Assembly (NCBI GenBank): GCA_964642795.1
Contig: CAZXRQ010000003.1
Coordinates: forward strand, 1-61,818
Direction: 5' to 3'
DNA length: 61,818 bases
Source: JAVVVD01 sp964642795
GTDB taxonomy: Bacteria; Bacillota; Clostridia; Christensenellales; CAG-138
Part shown: positions 27,549 through 39,326 of the stretch, piece after piece
Numbering within the stretch: position 1 is the stretch's first letter
How the letters are laid out: the number at the start of each line of letters is the position of its first letter
Program-made: the position numbers and the translations under genes
Notes under the pieces: model-generated
Told to the model about the DNA's origin: nothing
Databases searched by the model: none
Seen by the model: only the letters and a program-made list of their open reading frames with translations

Positions 27549-29630
27549 TTATAGTCTCAACAGCAGGTCTTCATATGTGGGGAAGGGCCAGTAGGCTTTG
27601 GCGGTAACGACCTCCAGCTTATCGGCGGCCTCGCGCAGCTGACTCATAGCGGGCAGTACAAGATCGCGGCACAGGCGTCCCGCATCCAAAGTATTGGGCT
27701 CGGCCTTAACCTTATCCAGCCTGGCATCAAGCTCAAGCGCATGGGTATACATCGTATCCGAAAGCGAAGCCATGCGCTCCAGCAGGCCGCTCTCGGGCCG
27801 CACGGACATTCCCAGCGCCTGTTTTGCGGCGATCGTTCCGGCCAGCTCTTTTTGGTAGGCAAATACGGCGGGGAAGATATCACGGTGGGCCATTTCCAGC
27901 ATGGTCTTAGCCTCTATGCTTATCACCTTGACGTAGCTTTCCAGCATTACGTCGTAGCGGGATACCATCTCGCGTTCGGTAAATATGCCGTGGCGGGTGA
28001 ACAGCGCGACGTTCTTTTTATCGATGAAGCTGGGCAGCGCGTCCACGGTGGTAGGCAGGTCGTCAAGACCACGCCGGTGCGCTTCCTCCACCCATTCGCT
28101 GCTGTAACCGTTGCCGGCGTACAGTATGCGCTTATGCTTGCCTATCTCGCTGCGCATAAGGGTAAAAGCCGCGTTTTCCAGCTCCGGCTTGCCTTCCAGC
28201 TCATCGGCGTATTCGCCGAGAGCCTGTGCGAGTATGGTGTTCAGCACGGTGTTTACGTCGGCTATGGACTGCGATGAGCCCAGCATACGGAATTCGAATT
28301 TATTGCCGGTAAACGCCATGGGCGACGTGCGGTTTCTGTCGGTGGAATCCACGCGCAGCTTGGGCAGCACGGCCGTACCGCTTTCCAGCAGGCGCACGGC
28401 GCGCTGCGTGTACTCGTCGTCGTTTTCGATTGCATTGAGCAGCTCCGTAAGATCCTCGCCCACAAATATGGAAACTATCGATGGCGGCGCTTCCTGCCCG
28501 CCCAGCCTGCAGTCGTTGCTCGCGCCGGCCACACATACGCGCAGCAGATCCTGATATTCATCCACGGCCTTTATCAGCGCGCATACGAACAGTAAAAACA
28601 GTATGTTGTCCTGCGGGGACTTGCCAGGCTCAAACAGGTTAATGTGGGCGTCGGTGGAAAGCGAATAATTGTTGTGCTTGCCGCTGCCGTTGAGCCGCAT
28701 GAAAGGCTTTTCGTGCAGCAGACATACAAGCTCGTGCTTGAGCGCGACCTTCTTCATTAGCTCCATTATGAGCTGGTTGTTGTCGGTTGCGGTGTTGGCG
28801 TCGGTATATATGGAGGCAAGCTCGTACTGCCCGGGGGCTACCTCCTTATGCTCGGTTTTAACATATACGCCCAGCCGCCACAGCTCGCGGTTAAGCTCCG
28901 CCATAAAGCTGGCTACGCGGGGCTGTATCGTGCCGAAGTAATGGTCGTCAAGCTCCTGTCCTTTGGGGGGCTTTGCGCCGTACAGTGTGCGCGAACAGAA
29001 CAGCAGATCGCGCCGCCTGTCAAACAGCTCCTTTTCTACCAAAAAATACTCTTGCTCGGAGCCTACGCAGGGGGTAACGCGCGCAACCTCCTGGCCGAAC
29101 AGCTTAAGCATTCGGCAGGATGCGGCGCTAATAAGCTCAACGCTGCGGAGCAGCGGCGTTTTTTTATCCAGTGCGTCGCCGCCGTAGCTGAAAAACACCG
29201 TGGGGATGTACAGCACATGGTCCTTTATGAAGGCATAGCTCGTGGGATCCCATGCGGTATAGCCGCGCGCCTCGAATGTGGGGCGCAGGCCGCCGGACGG
29301 GAAGCTGGACGCATCCGGCTCGCTCATGATAAGCTCCTTGCCGGAAAACTCCGCCACGGCCGTACCGCCTTTTCCCGGGGCGATGAAAGCATCGTGCTTT
29401 TCGGCGGTAACGCCGGTGAGCGGCTGGAACCAGTGCGTATAGTGGGTGGCGCCCTTTTCCAGCGCCCAGTCCTTCATGGCGGAAGCAACGGCGCCTGCGG
29501 TATGCGGCGCAAGCGGCTTGCCGCGGCGGCGGGTATCCTTTACCGCCTTGTAAGCCTCCGGGGAGAGCCGCTGCTTCATAACGGCCTCATTAAATACCAT
29601 TTCGCCAAAAGTTGCTATAACGTCTCCCAC
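27549..29630 (-). CDS. glnN: Type III glutamine synthetase
   Basis: ATP-dependent synthesis of glutamine from glutamate and ammonia by the large GSIII type. 693 aa from the GTG at 29630, chosen because AAGGAGG lies 7 nt upstream; the track's earlier codon lies before that site. GSIII features: FGEMVFNEAVMKQRL at the N-terminus, THWFQPLTG, EKHDAFI, SFPSGGLRPTFEARGYTAWDP, and the ATP-site motif GSGKHNNYSLSTDAHINLF. No GlnR-type operator was recognised. It is preceded by its own consensus promoter. Confidence 0.95.
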   Translation of the reverse strand: MGDVIATFGEMVFNEAVMKQRLSPEAYKAVKDTRRRGKPLAPHTAGAVASAMKDWALEKGATHYTHWFQPLTGVTAEKHDAFIAPGKGGTAVAEFSGKELIMSEPDASSFPSGGLRPTFEARGYTAWDPTSYAFIKDHVLYIPTVFFSYGGDALDKKTPLLRSVELISAASCRMLKLFGQEVARVTPCVGSEQEYFLVEKELFDRRRDLLFCSRTLYGAKPPKGQELDDHYFGTIQPRVASFMAELNRELWRLGVYVKTEHKEVAPGQYELASIYTDANTATDNNQLIMELMKKVALKHELVCLLHEKPFMRLNGSGKHNNYSLSTDAHINLFEPGKSPQDNILFLLFVCALIKAVDEYQDLLRVCVAGASNDCRLGGQEAPPSIVSIFVGEDLTELLNAIENDDEYTQRAVRLLESGTAVLPKLRVDSTDRNRTSPMAFTGNKFEFRMLGSSQSIADVNTVLNTILAQALGEYADELEGKPELENAAFTLMRSEIGKHKRILYAGNGYSSEWVEEAHRRGLDDLPTTVDALPSFIDKKNVALFTRHGIFTEREMVSRYDVMLESYVKVISIEAKTMLEMAHRDIFPAVFAYQKELAGTIAAKQALGMSVRPESGLLERMASLSDTMYTHALELDARLDKVKAEPNTLDAGRLCRDLVLPAMSQLREAADKLEVVTAKAYWPFPTYEDLLLRL

Positions 29631-29675
29631 AACGGCGCCTCCTTCCCAAACCAATGCTTATTACAATTAAGTGAG

Positions 29676-29705
29676 ATTATATGCGTTTAATATATTATAT
29701 GTCAA
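29676..29705 (-). promoter_or_regulatory. Sigma-A promoter of glnN
   Basis: On the minus strand: TTGACA (29705-29700), 18-nt AT-rich spacer, TATAAT (29681-29676), 45 nt before the GTG start. Confidence 0.8.
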
Positions 29706-29730
29706 TGAGGTATAAGCAAAAACTAGTGTG

Positions 29731-30483
29731 TTATAGCCTCCCGCTTATGGCATAGCTGATTATGGCGATGCACTCGCGCAAAAGGTTGTTGGGTGCGGTA
29801 TACCATATGTCCGGCGCTGCTATGCCGGAGGCCTCTAAACCAAGCGACCGCGCCACGCGTTCTGCGCGGAACACATGGAAGCCCGTGGTGACGAACGCTA
29901 TGTCCGTGCCGCCGTGCTGTGCGATTATCTCTTTAGAGTAAAGGAAGTTCTCATAGGTGCTTTTCGCCTGATCCTCCATAATTATGCGCGATGCGTCGGC
30001 ACCGCAGGAAACCAGGTAATCATACATGGCCTGCGCCTCGGACAAATCCTCGCCGGGCCCCTGTCCGCCCGTTACGATAACGTAAGCGTCGGGGAAGCGC
30101 TGCATACTGTCGTTTGCGGTATCCAGCCGGTATTTGAGCGTAAGCGAGATGCGGTCGCCCCGTACGGCGCAGCCCAGCACGACTATGACGTCCGCGGACT
30201 GCACGGGGGTGGTTGCCGCGCCAAGTATTATGCCGCTCATAACGCAGAAAAACAGAATAAGCGCAGCGTACGCGGCCGCGGCTATTTTGATGAATAGGCC
30301 TGCTGTATTCGCAAGGCCTGCGCAAAGCGGCGCAAAAAATATGCCTGCAAGCAGCAGCGGCAGGCCAAGTATCGCGGGCAGATATGTGCCGAGGTTGCCG
30401 TTTGACAGCATCCGCACAAAAAGCGTATCCGCTATCAGCAGCGATCCTGCGATTATCAGTATGGTTTTAAGCATCGGCCTCAT
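29731..30483 (-). CDS. DUF218 (YdcF/SanA-like) membrane protein
   Basis: About 250 aa with two or three N-terminal membrane helices and a DUF218 domain. Core motifs: VIVVLGCAVRGDRISLTLKYRLD, VTGGQGPGEDLSEAQAM, and TTGFHVFRAERVARSLG. The domain is found in SanA, ElyC and YdcF, linked to envelope or nucleotide chemistry; the reaction is unproven. The start at 30483 (30474 is an alternative) lies inside the end of the EamA gene, so the two are coupled. Upstream in-frame codons run entirely within the neighbour. Confidence 0.8.
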   Translation of the reverse strand: MRPMLKTILIIAGSLLIADTLFVRMLSNGNLGTYLPAILGLPLLLAGIFFAPLCAGLANTAGLFIKIAAAAYAALILFFCVMSGIILGAATTPVQSADVIVVLGCAVRGDRISLTLKYRLDTANDSMQRFPDAYVIVTGGQGPGEDLSEAQAMYDYLVSCGADASRIIMEDQAKSTYENFLYSKEIIAQHGGTDIAFVTTGFHVFRAERVARSLGLEASGIAAPDIWYTAPNNLLRECIAIISYAISGRL

Positions 30484-31426
30484 CTTCGCATTTGTCCTCC
30501 TTAGGCGCAGCGGAGCCGGGTGCGGCGGGGGCGGGTACGTTTGCTGCATATACGCCTATAAGTACCATAAGTATACCCAATCCCTGCAGCAAAGAGAAGT
30601 CCTCCCTCAGGAACACCACTCCGCATACCACGGCAACGACAGTACAAAGCCCCGCAAAGGAGGATGCGCGCGTAGGCCCTATAAGATCTATGCCGCGAAT
30701 GGCCATGAAAAACCCTGCGATGGAGCTTATTATGGATAAAAACAATACTCCGAGAAGAAAATTCGTGTTTTCAAACGGCGCGCGTACAAGCTCGCCCAGC
30801 GTGCCGTTTACACCGTTTACTATGAGCGCGGCAGTGGGGAATACTATGGCGCCGGACGCTATAATGGCATAGGTCTTTTCGGCGCTGGAGAATTCCGTAG
30901 CCTTTCGCGTGAATATGACGTACAGGCTGTCTGAGAATACGGTTATTATGAGCATAACGTAGCCGAGCGCGTTAAAGGACGCTGAAAGCCCTTTTACTAT
31001 GCTTGTAAGCGTAACGCCCAATACGGAAACGACTATGCCGACTATCTGAAGGCCGGTGGGCTTTTCCTTTAGCACTATCGCAGCAAGTATAAGCGTGAGT
31101 ATGGGCATACAGGCAAGTACGGTGCTGCTTTCAGTGGCGGTGGTCATCTGTATGCCGAGGGTCTCGAAGGTAAAGTATATTATAGGCTGAAACAGCGCCA
31201 TGACTAAAAGCGGCTTTAGATTGCGGCCCTTAAGACTAAACTTTATTATGCCGGACAGACGCAGCAGGGAGAATACGATGAAGGATATAAAAAAGCGCCA
31301 TGCCAACAGCGTAAGCGGCGGGGCGTCGTTGATACCCAAGCGAACCGCTATGAAAGCGAGGCCGAACAATATGTTGCCGAGGATGCAATATACAATGCCG
31401 AGCACGGAATCCTTATTCATATTCAT
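30467..31426 (-). CDS. EamA/DMT family transporter
   Basis: A drug/metabolite-transporter superfamily membrane protein, 319 aa with ten hydrophobic segments in two EamA repeats (repeat 1 GIVYCILGNILFGLAFIAVR; repeat 2 begins near GYVMLIITVFSDSLYVIFTRK). Typical LLAWRFF and TATESSTVLACMPILTLILAAI motifs. The tail (PAPAAPGSAAPKEDKCEDEADA) is polar and unusual. Its ATG lies 7 nt after a TATAAT with no ribosome site. Metabolite efflux is the likely role; substrate unknown. Confidence 0.88.
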   Translation of the reverse strand: MNMNKDSVLGIVYCILGNILFGLAFIAVRLGINDAPPLTLLAWRFFISFIVFSLLRLSGIIKFSLKGRNLKPLLVMALFQPIIYFTFETLGIQMTTATESSTVLACMPILTLILAAIVLKEKPTGLQIVGIVVSVLGVTLTSIVKGLSASFNALGYVMLIITVFSDSLYVIFTRKATEFSSAEKTYAIIASGAIVFPTAALIVNGVNGTLGELVRAPFENTNFLLGVLFLSIISSIAGFFMAIRGIDLIGPTRASSFAGLCTVVAVVCGVVFLREDFSLLQGLGILMVLIGVYAANVPAPAAPGSAAPKEDKCEDEADA

Positions 31427-31433
31427 GAAGGGA

Positions 31434-31462
31434 ATTATAGCACATTGTTGAGCAAATTGTAA
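31434..31462 (-). promoter_or_regulatory. Sigma-A promoter with start codon at +1/+2 (leaderless)
   Basis: On the minus strand: TTACAA (31462-31457), 17-nt spacer, TATAAT (31439-31434) preceded by TGC (extended -10). Only 7 nt separate the -10 from ATG 31426. Confidence 0.65.
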
Positions 31463-31479
31463 CGTATACGGTGGAAATA

Positions 31480-31508
31480 TTGTAAATGGGAAGGTTTGAT
31501 GATAAAAT
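31480..31508 (+). promoter_or_regulatory. Sigma-A promoter of secA
   Basis: TTGTAA (31480-31485), 17-nt spacer, TAAAAT (31503-31508); a normal leader with GGAGGA before the secA ATG. It is divergent from the EamA promoter. Confidence 0.7.
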
Positions 31509-31537
31509 CAAAGCTGATTTGATTTGGAGGATAACAG

Positions 31538-34282
<2,745 letters not shown>

Positions 34283-34340
34283 GCGCGGTTGGCGCAGCAA
34301 TGATACAATCAACGGGAAACGGCAGACAGGATGAGAGGAT

Positions 34341-34562
34341 ATGAGTTTTAAGGGATTTGCGGGCTTGCTTTTGATGGTGTTGTCGGCCTCGTCCTTTATT
34401 GCGGGTGTGGTTTTGCATTGGGGGATAAGCAAATACGAGCGCAATCACTCCCACGAGCTCAACATCGGAGTTAAGCAGAAAAAACGCATTGCACTGGGAT
34501 TTTGGTGCAAGGCCGGATTTGTCCCGCTGGCGATACTCGGCGTATTGCCGATGTCCGTATAG
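34341..34562 (+). CDS. Small membrane protein, 73 aa
   Basis: One or two hydrophobic segments (GFAGLLLMVLSASSFIAGVVLHWG and WCKAGFVPLAILGVLPMSV) flank a polar stretch with SKYERNHSHELN. GAGAGG lies before the ATG. No family recognised; it stands alone between secA and prfB. Confidence 0.5.
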   Translation: MSFKGFAGLLLMVLSASSFIAGVVLHWGISKYERNHSHELNIGVKQKKRIALGFWCKAGFVPLAILGVLPMSV

Positions 34563-34669
34563 CCGGCATAACAGATATTCAGCGGCGCTGTAAGCGCTTC
34601 TGCCGTGACAATACCCGCATGATATGATACGATATACCCGATATAAATAAGCTAAGGAAGTGATGCAGA

Positions 34670-35771
34670 GTGATCCAACTGGATGAGGTGCGGCAGCAGT
34701 ACGCCGCGACCATCGAAACACTTAAAAAGGCAGGTGAGTCCCTTTGACCTGGCTTCATTGAAGCAGGAAAAGGAACAGCTTGAAGCCGATATGGGCGCGC
34801 CGGGCTTCTGGGACGACGTTGATAACGCAAATAAGGTCAACCAGCGAATGAAGGTCATCATGAACCGGCTGGATAAGTATGCGAAGCTGGAGTCAAGGGG
34901 CGAGGACATTAAGACCCTTATTGAGATGGCGGAGGAGGAAAACGACGAAAGCCTCGTGGATGAGATACACGAGGAGTACGCCTCCTTTGATGCAGATGTG
35001 CAGGCGCTCAAGCTCGAAACGCTGCTAAAGGGCGAATACGACGAACACAACGCCGTGCTCAGCCTGCACGCGGGCGCGGGCGGAACCGAGGCGCAGGACT
35101 GGGTGCAGATGCTGTACCGCATGTATACCCGCTATTGCGAAAAGCATGGCTATACCGTAAAGGAGCTGGATCTGCTAGATGGCGACGAGGCTGGCATAAA
35201 GAGCGTTACCTTTGAAGTGGACGGCGACAACGCCTACGGCTACCTCAAGGCCGAAAAGGGTGTGCACAGACTGGTGCGCATATCGCCGTTTGATTCGTCC
35301 GGCAGGCGGCATACGTCGTTTGCATCGCTGGACGTTACGCCCATATTTGACGACGACGATAACAGCATAGAGATAGACCCGGATGATATCCGCGTGGATA
35401 CCTACCGCTCCGGCGGCGCGGGAGGTCAAAACGTAAACAAGGTCAGCTCGGCAATACGCATAACGCACATACCTACCAACATAGTGGTGCAGTGCCAAAA
35501 CGAGCGCAGCCAGCTTCAAAATAAAGAGATGGCCATGCGTATGCTGCGAGGTAAGCTGATGGAGCTGGCCGAGCGTGAGCGCATGGAGCAGATGGCCGGT
35601 ATCAAGGGCGAGATGAAGAAGATAGAGTGGGGCAGCCAGATACGCTCCTATGTGTTCCAGCCCTATACGCTCGTTAAGGACCATCGTACAAACGTCGAAA
35701 ACGGCAATATACAGGCCGTTATGGACGGGGATTTGGATGCGTTTATCAACGCATATTTGGTGCAGTCATGA
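34670..35771 (+). CDS. prfB: Peptide chain release factor 2 with programmed +1 frameshift
   Basis: RF2 terminates translation at UGA and UAA. The gene starts with GTG at 34670 (AAGGAAG 9 nt upstream): 25 codons (VIQLDEVRQQ... GESL) reach CTT TGA C, where a +1 slip skips the T at 34745 and continues as DLASLKQEKEQLEADMG. The joined product is 366 aa, the normal RF2 length. The stop-codon recognition tripeptide SPF (RISPFDSSG) and the catalytic GGQ (residues 251-253) are intact. Without the slip the frame looks as if it starts at 34683, which is wrong. Confidence 0.95.
34732..34748 (+). other. RF2 autoregulatory frameshift site
   Basis: Internal Shine-Dalgarno-like AGGTGAG (34732-34738), 3 nt, then CTT TGA C (34742-34748). 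When RF2 is scarce the ribosome pauses at UGA, slips forward one base and makes more RF2. Confidence 0.9.
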
Positions 35772-36802
35772 ATAAAGCGAAGTTTTTTGCAAGCGACAAC
35801 TGCTCGCCCGCTCACGAGAACGTGATGAAGCGGCTTATGGAGATAAACTCCGGGCACCTCCACTCCTACGGTGAGGATACCGAATACTGCCCCAAGGTGG
35901 CGCAGCGCGTGGCGGACGTATGCGGCGGCCGCGAGGCCTACTTTGTGCTTTCAGGTTCCGGTGCAAACGTCACAGCGCTTGCCTCCGTATGCCCAACATG
36001 GGGCGGCGTGATATGCACGGAGCTTGCGCATATCAATACCGACGAGACAGGCGCGCCGGAGCACATCATAGGCGGCAAGCTGTACGCGCTGAAGGGCACT
36101 GAGCTCAACAAGCTTACACCGGAGATGATAAGCGACATAGCCGTGCATAAATGTGGTGTGCAGCACTATAACCAACCCAAGGTGGTATCCATTACGCAAA
36201 GCACCGAGGTCGGCACGGTATATACCCCTGCCGAGGTGGCCGCGATAGCCGATACTGCACACAAGCACGGTATGCTGCTGCATATGGACGGGGCGCGCCT
36301 TGCAAACGCCATAGTCGGTTTGGGCTGTACGGCGAAGGAGATAACGGCAGACGCGGGTGTGGATATACTTAGCTTCGGCTTCAGCAAGAACGGCGGCATG
36401 ATAGGGGATGCGGTGGTATCCTTTATACCGCTTGAGCATTTTCCGTATGTGCGCAAAAACTGCAACCAGCTCGTAAGTAAATCCCGCTATATCGCGGCGC
36501 AGATAGAGGCCTTGCTGGACGACGATCTGTGGCTTAAATGCGCTTGGCACGCCAATGCCATGGCAAAGCGTATATCCGACGGCATGTGTGCGCTTCCCGG
36601 CGTTTCCGCCGCATGGCCCACGCAGGCCAACGAGGTGTTCCTAAAGCTGCCGCACGACGCGATAGCGCCGCTGCGCGAGTTCATGGATTTCTACGACGCC
36701 GACGAGGGTGTGGATACCATTCGCTTGGTGGGCTCCTTCGATACTACGGAGGCGGATGTGGATGCGTTCATCACAAAGGCTAAGGAGATAATCTGCGGCT
36801 AA
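35768..36802 (+). CDS. Low-specificity L-threonine aldolase family enzyme
   Basis: A PLP-dependent lyase (threonine aldolase/beta-eliminating lyase fold) that probably splits L-threonine or allo-threonine to glycine and acetaldehyde. 344 aa. N-terminal DNCSPAHENVMKRL resembles the family start; the cofactor lysine is Lys207 in SFGFSKNGG, and the PLP-binding Asp is in LHMDGARLANA. Its ATG overlaps the prfB stop (ATGA), so it is coupled to RF2, an odd pairing. A terminator follows. Confidence 0.88.
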   Translation: MNKAKFFASDNCSPAHENVMKRLMEINSGHLHSYGEDTEYCPKVAQRVADVCGGREAYFVLSGSGANVTALASVCPTWGGVICTELAHINTDETGAPEHIIGGKLYALKGTELNKLTPEMISDIAVHKCGVQHYNQPKVVSITQSTEVGTVYTPAEVAAIADTAHKHGMLLHMDGARLANAIVGLGCTAKEITADAGVDILSFGFSKNGGMIGDAVVSFIPLEHFPYVRKNCNQLVSKSRYIAAQIEALLDDDLWLKCAWHANAMAKRISDGMCALPGVSAAWPTQANEVFLKLPHDAIAPLREFMDFYDADEGVDTIRLVGSFDTTEADVDAFITKAKEIICG

Positions 36803-36817
36803 GAGTAAAATAAAGTT

Positions 36818-36844
36818 AAAAGGCGGCCGCTGGCCGCCCTTTTA
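36818..36844 (+). terminator. Rho-independent terminator after the aldolase gene
   Basis: AAAAGGCGGCC / GGCCGCCCTTTT hairpin with a GCT loop and one bulged base, ending in T4. Confidence 0.75.
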
Positions 36845-37057
36845 GTCTATCGAAAAAGTCAAAACTGACTTTTTCGAGCTTGCAGTCTTTGCCTCTCGCC
36901 TACCGGCTGCGCCCGCTAGGCTCCCGGGCGGCAAAGCCTGAAAAGAATAGGAAAAATCTACGATTTTTCTTCCGGTCTGACGCACCTGTCGCCAGACCGG
37001 ACTTAACATTAAAAGGCTTAGACCCTTAATAATCCCGCGGTTTAGCGGCCGCCCTTT
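36818..37057. repeat. Hairpin-rich intergenic element with terminal inverted repeats
   Basis: A 240-bp non-coding stretch between convergent genes. Its ends are imperfect inverted copies: AAAAGGCGGCCGC (36818-36830) and GCGGCCGCCCTTT (37045-37057). Inside are four hairpins: a perfect 12-bp stem at 36850-36877 (TCGAAAAAGTCA/TGACTTTTTCGA), a 7-bp stem CTTTGCC/GGCAAAG closing 36887-36936, an 8-bp stem at 36951-36969 and a 9-bp stem at 36971-37001 (TCCGGTCTG/CAGACCGGA). No gene was found in it. It could be a MITE-like dispersed repeat or a structured RNA. Confidence 0.5.
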
Positions 37058-37085
37058 GATTTTGTGAAGAGCGTTTGCAATCAGC

Positions 37086-38357
37086 CTATGCCTGCCTGTT
37101 GTATATCTCTGCAACGGACCTGCGGTTGCCGCCAATAAACACCAGCGCGGCGATAACGCATATGCCCATACAGACGGCGAGCACCAGACGTTCGCTCAAA
37201 AGCTCACTCAACGCGCCTGCGGCAAGCTCGCCTGCAAGCATTCCTGCGGTGCTCAGCGTGGAGAATACGCCGTTGAAGCGGCCCTTGCGCTCGTCAGGAA
37301 CATAGCTTTGCGTGGCGGATATGCGTATGTTGTAGGAGGTTATGCCGAGTATACCGTTGAAGAAGCACATCACCATCATTATTGCTATGGGGAAGAAAAG
37401 GTACGAGCCCTCTAAAAACGATATTATCAAATATACGGCAAAGGCTATGGCGAACTTAGACTTAAACGGAAGTTTGAATCTGTAATGCAGCCCGCCGCCT
37501 ATCATGCGGCCCAACATTGCCATACCCCATACCAGCATAAAGACATATTCGCCGTTGTTGAAATTGGCTTTGAAATAGGGCAGGGTGATGACCGACGACG
37601 CGCCGGAGCCGAATGCGCTGAAGGTGAAGTATATAACTATCGCAAGCAGCCCTTTTTCGCTGATAAGGTAGCTCATGCCCTCGCGGAAGTCGGTTTTGAA
37701 ACGCCTTAACAGAGAGGGCCTTGCTCCGGCCGGTACCTCGCTTTCGGCGCGGTCGGAAATATATTTTTCGTTGGCGCAAATTCGGGTTTCCATTATTGCG
37801 GCCACAAGATAGCTTACGGCGTTAAACGCAAAAAGCGGTACTATGCCTATGGAGTTGTATACCAGCGCGGAGACGGGTATCATTACCATGGTCAGCGTTT
37901 CCAGTGTGCTGGATACCGAGTAGGCCTTGGCGAAGTTGCCCTCGCTTACCAGCAGCGGATAGAAGCTCTCATATGCGACGAGATACACGCTGTCGATAGT
38001 ACCGAGTATAAGGCACATGACCGCCAACAGAGCAAAGCTGAACAGATCGAACAGCAGTATCGCGGCAAGCGCAAGATACAATCCAGCCGATAAAAAGTCC
38101 AGCATATATATGGCTTTTTTACGCGAGAAACGATCCAAAAACGGCCCGGCTATGATGGGGGTGACAACGCGGGGCAGCATATACATCGCCATGTATATAG
38201 CATAATACAGCGTGGAGCCAGTGTAGTCGAGCACCAGCAGCCCCATAGCAAAACCGGACAGCGCGTTGCCCAGCATGGAAACGACGCTGCCCAGGGTGAT
38301 TATGGTAAAATCTTTTGTCCAAAGCGTTGGGGCAGGGGTATTTTTGTTTTGTTCCAT
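37086..38357 (-). CDS. MFS transporter
   Basis: A major-facilitator membrane transporter of 423 aa with about twelve hydrophobic segments. The N-terminus (LWTKDFTIITLGSVVSMLGNALSGFAMGLLVLDYTGS) matches the MFS_1/MFS_3 group that includes macrolide-efflux-like proteins, and the loop after helix 2 carries PRVVTPIIAGPFLDRFSRKKAIY. The substrate cannot be predicted. Ribosome site before the ATG is weak. It starts 33 nt after the lipoprotein gene and is likely co-transcribed with it. Confidence 0.88.
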   Translation of the reverse strand: MEQNKNTPAPTLWTKDFTIITLGSVVSMLGNALSGFAMGLLVLDYTGSTLYYAIYMAMYMLPRVVTPIIAGPFLDRFSRKKAIYMLDFLSAGLYLALAAILLFDLFSFALLAVMCLILGTIDSVYLVAYESFYPLLVSEGNFAKAYSVSSTLETLTMVMIPVSALVYNSIGIVPLFAFNAVSYLVAAIMETRICANEKYISDRAESEVPAGARPSLLRRFKTDFREGMSYLISEKGLLAIVIYFTFSAFGSGASSVITLPYFKANFNNGEYVFMLVWGMAMLGRMIGGGLHYRFKLPFKSKFAIAFAVYLIISFLEGSYLFFPIAIMMVMCFFNGILGITSYNIRISATQSYVPDERKGRFNGVFSTLSTAGMLAGELAAGALSELLSERLVLAVCMGICVIAALVFIGGNRRSVAEIYNRQA

Positions 38358-38390
38358 GAAATTACTTGTTGCTTTCCGACGATAGCGTTA

Positions 38391-39146
38391 TTAATTGAAG
38401 CCGAAGCCGGTGCCGCGCGCCTCTGATGCAAGCTCTGCAAGACCGGATATGGGCAGCTCCGTCATGTTGACGACGAAGGCTTTTTCATCGCCCGGCTCAA
38501 GCTGTGCGTTGCGGGTAAAATGCCATACGCCGAGCAGGCCGCCGTCTGAGCCGTAAAAGCCGACGTATATCATGTTAAGCGAGCAGGTTTCGCTTGAGGT
38601 GCTGCGAATACTGCCCGAAAGCGTGGTGAAGCCGGGATAGTTATCCGCGAGGAACAGATCCGTAACCGCGATATCGTTGCGCTCTACGGAGGAGGCTTCG
38701 CAGGTTAGGCCGGCTTCAAGCTCGCAGGACGCGCCGGCGGAAAGCGTATCGTCTTTAAACCACATGGCGATGTATGATGACTGTCCGGGCTGGACTATGT
38801 CGTATTCGCTGAGTATGGGCGTGAACTGCTGGGGTATGAATTGCCCGCCTGCGGTAAAGCTGAAGGACGCCTGTGTGATACGGACGGGCACATCGCCGGT
38901 GTTTTGGTATTCCACAGCGCCGTAGAGCGTAACGCCCTCGGCACAATCGAATACATATGCGACCGTATCGACGACGCTGACAGTCGCGCCGGTAACTGAG
39001 CCCTGCGCAGCGGAGTCGGAGCTGGTCGCGTCGGCCTGCGTGGACTCCGAGCCCAACACATCCACGACCTGCTGCGGTTCGCTCTTGCATCCGCAGGCGA
39101 GCGCGAGTACCAGTATAAGCATTATTGCGACGGCTTTTCTCATCAT
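38391..39146 (-). CDS. Lipoprotein of unknown function
   Basis: A 251-aa exported lipoprotein. The signal is MMRKAVAIMLILVLALACGC; the lipidated residue is Cys18 or Cys20. The mature part starts with a low-complexity Ser/Thr/Asp linker and then carries two beta-rich units (YVFDCAEGVTLYGAVEYQNTGDVPVRI and YPGFTTLSGSIRSTSSETCSLNMIYVGFYGSDGGLLG) of the kind found in FxLYD-like domains. The ATG at 39146 is chosen over far upstream codons (39503) because it follows a -10 box by 6 nt and begins a perfect signal peptide. Confidence 0.75.
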   Translation of the reverse strand: MMRKAVAIMLILVLALACGCKSEPQQVVDVLGSESTQADATSSDSAAQGSVTGATVSVVDTVAYVFDCAEGVTLYGAVEYQNTGDVPVRITQASFSFTAGGQFIPQQFTPILSEYDIVQPGQSSYIAMWFKDDTLSAGASCELEAGLTCEASSVERNDIAVTDLFLADNYPGFTTLSGSIRSTSSETCSLNMIYVGFYGSDGGLLGVWHFTRNAQLEPGDEKAFVVNMTELPISGLAELASEARGTGFGFN

Positions 39147-39152
39147 AGCGCA

Positions 39153-39181
39153 ATTATAGCACAGCGGGCTGAAACCGTCCA
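39153..39181 (-). promoter_or_regulatory. Sigma-A promoter with start codon at +1 (leaderless)
   Basis: On the minus strand: TGGACG (39181-39176), 17-nt spacer ending in TGC (extended -10), TATAAT (39158-39153), then 6 nt and ATG at 39146. Confidence 0.6.
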
Positions 39182-39252
39182 TAATGACGTGGCACGACGC
39201 TATTTGAATTAACAATATGTCTACAAATCCACGCCACTTTATTGGCGCAATA

Positions 39253-39261
39253 TGGTACAAT
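39253..39261 (+). promoter_or_regulatory. Extended -10 promoter of the glycolytic operon
   Basis: TGGTACAAT (TGn plus TACAAT at 39256-39261), no clear -35, about 60 nt of leader before pgk. Confidence 0.45.
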
Positions 39262-39326
39262 ATAAAATAGTGAATAACGGGCGTAAAAACGCTTGCAGAT
39301 TTATTTTTCAACGGGAGGAAATTATC

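Noticed and set aside
34683..35771. prfB starting at 34683 without a frameshift
   Set aside because: The codons before 34746 in this frame are out of frame with the real N-terminus; GTG 34670 plus the CTT TGA C slip gives the full RF2.
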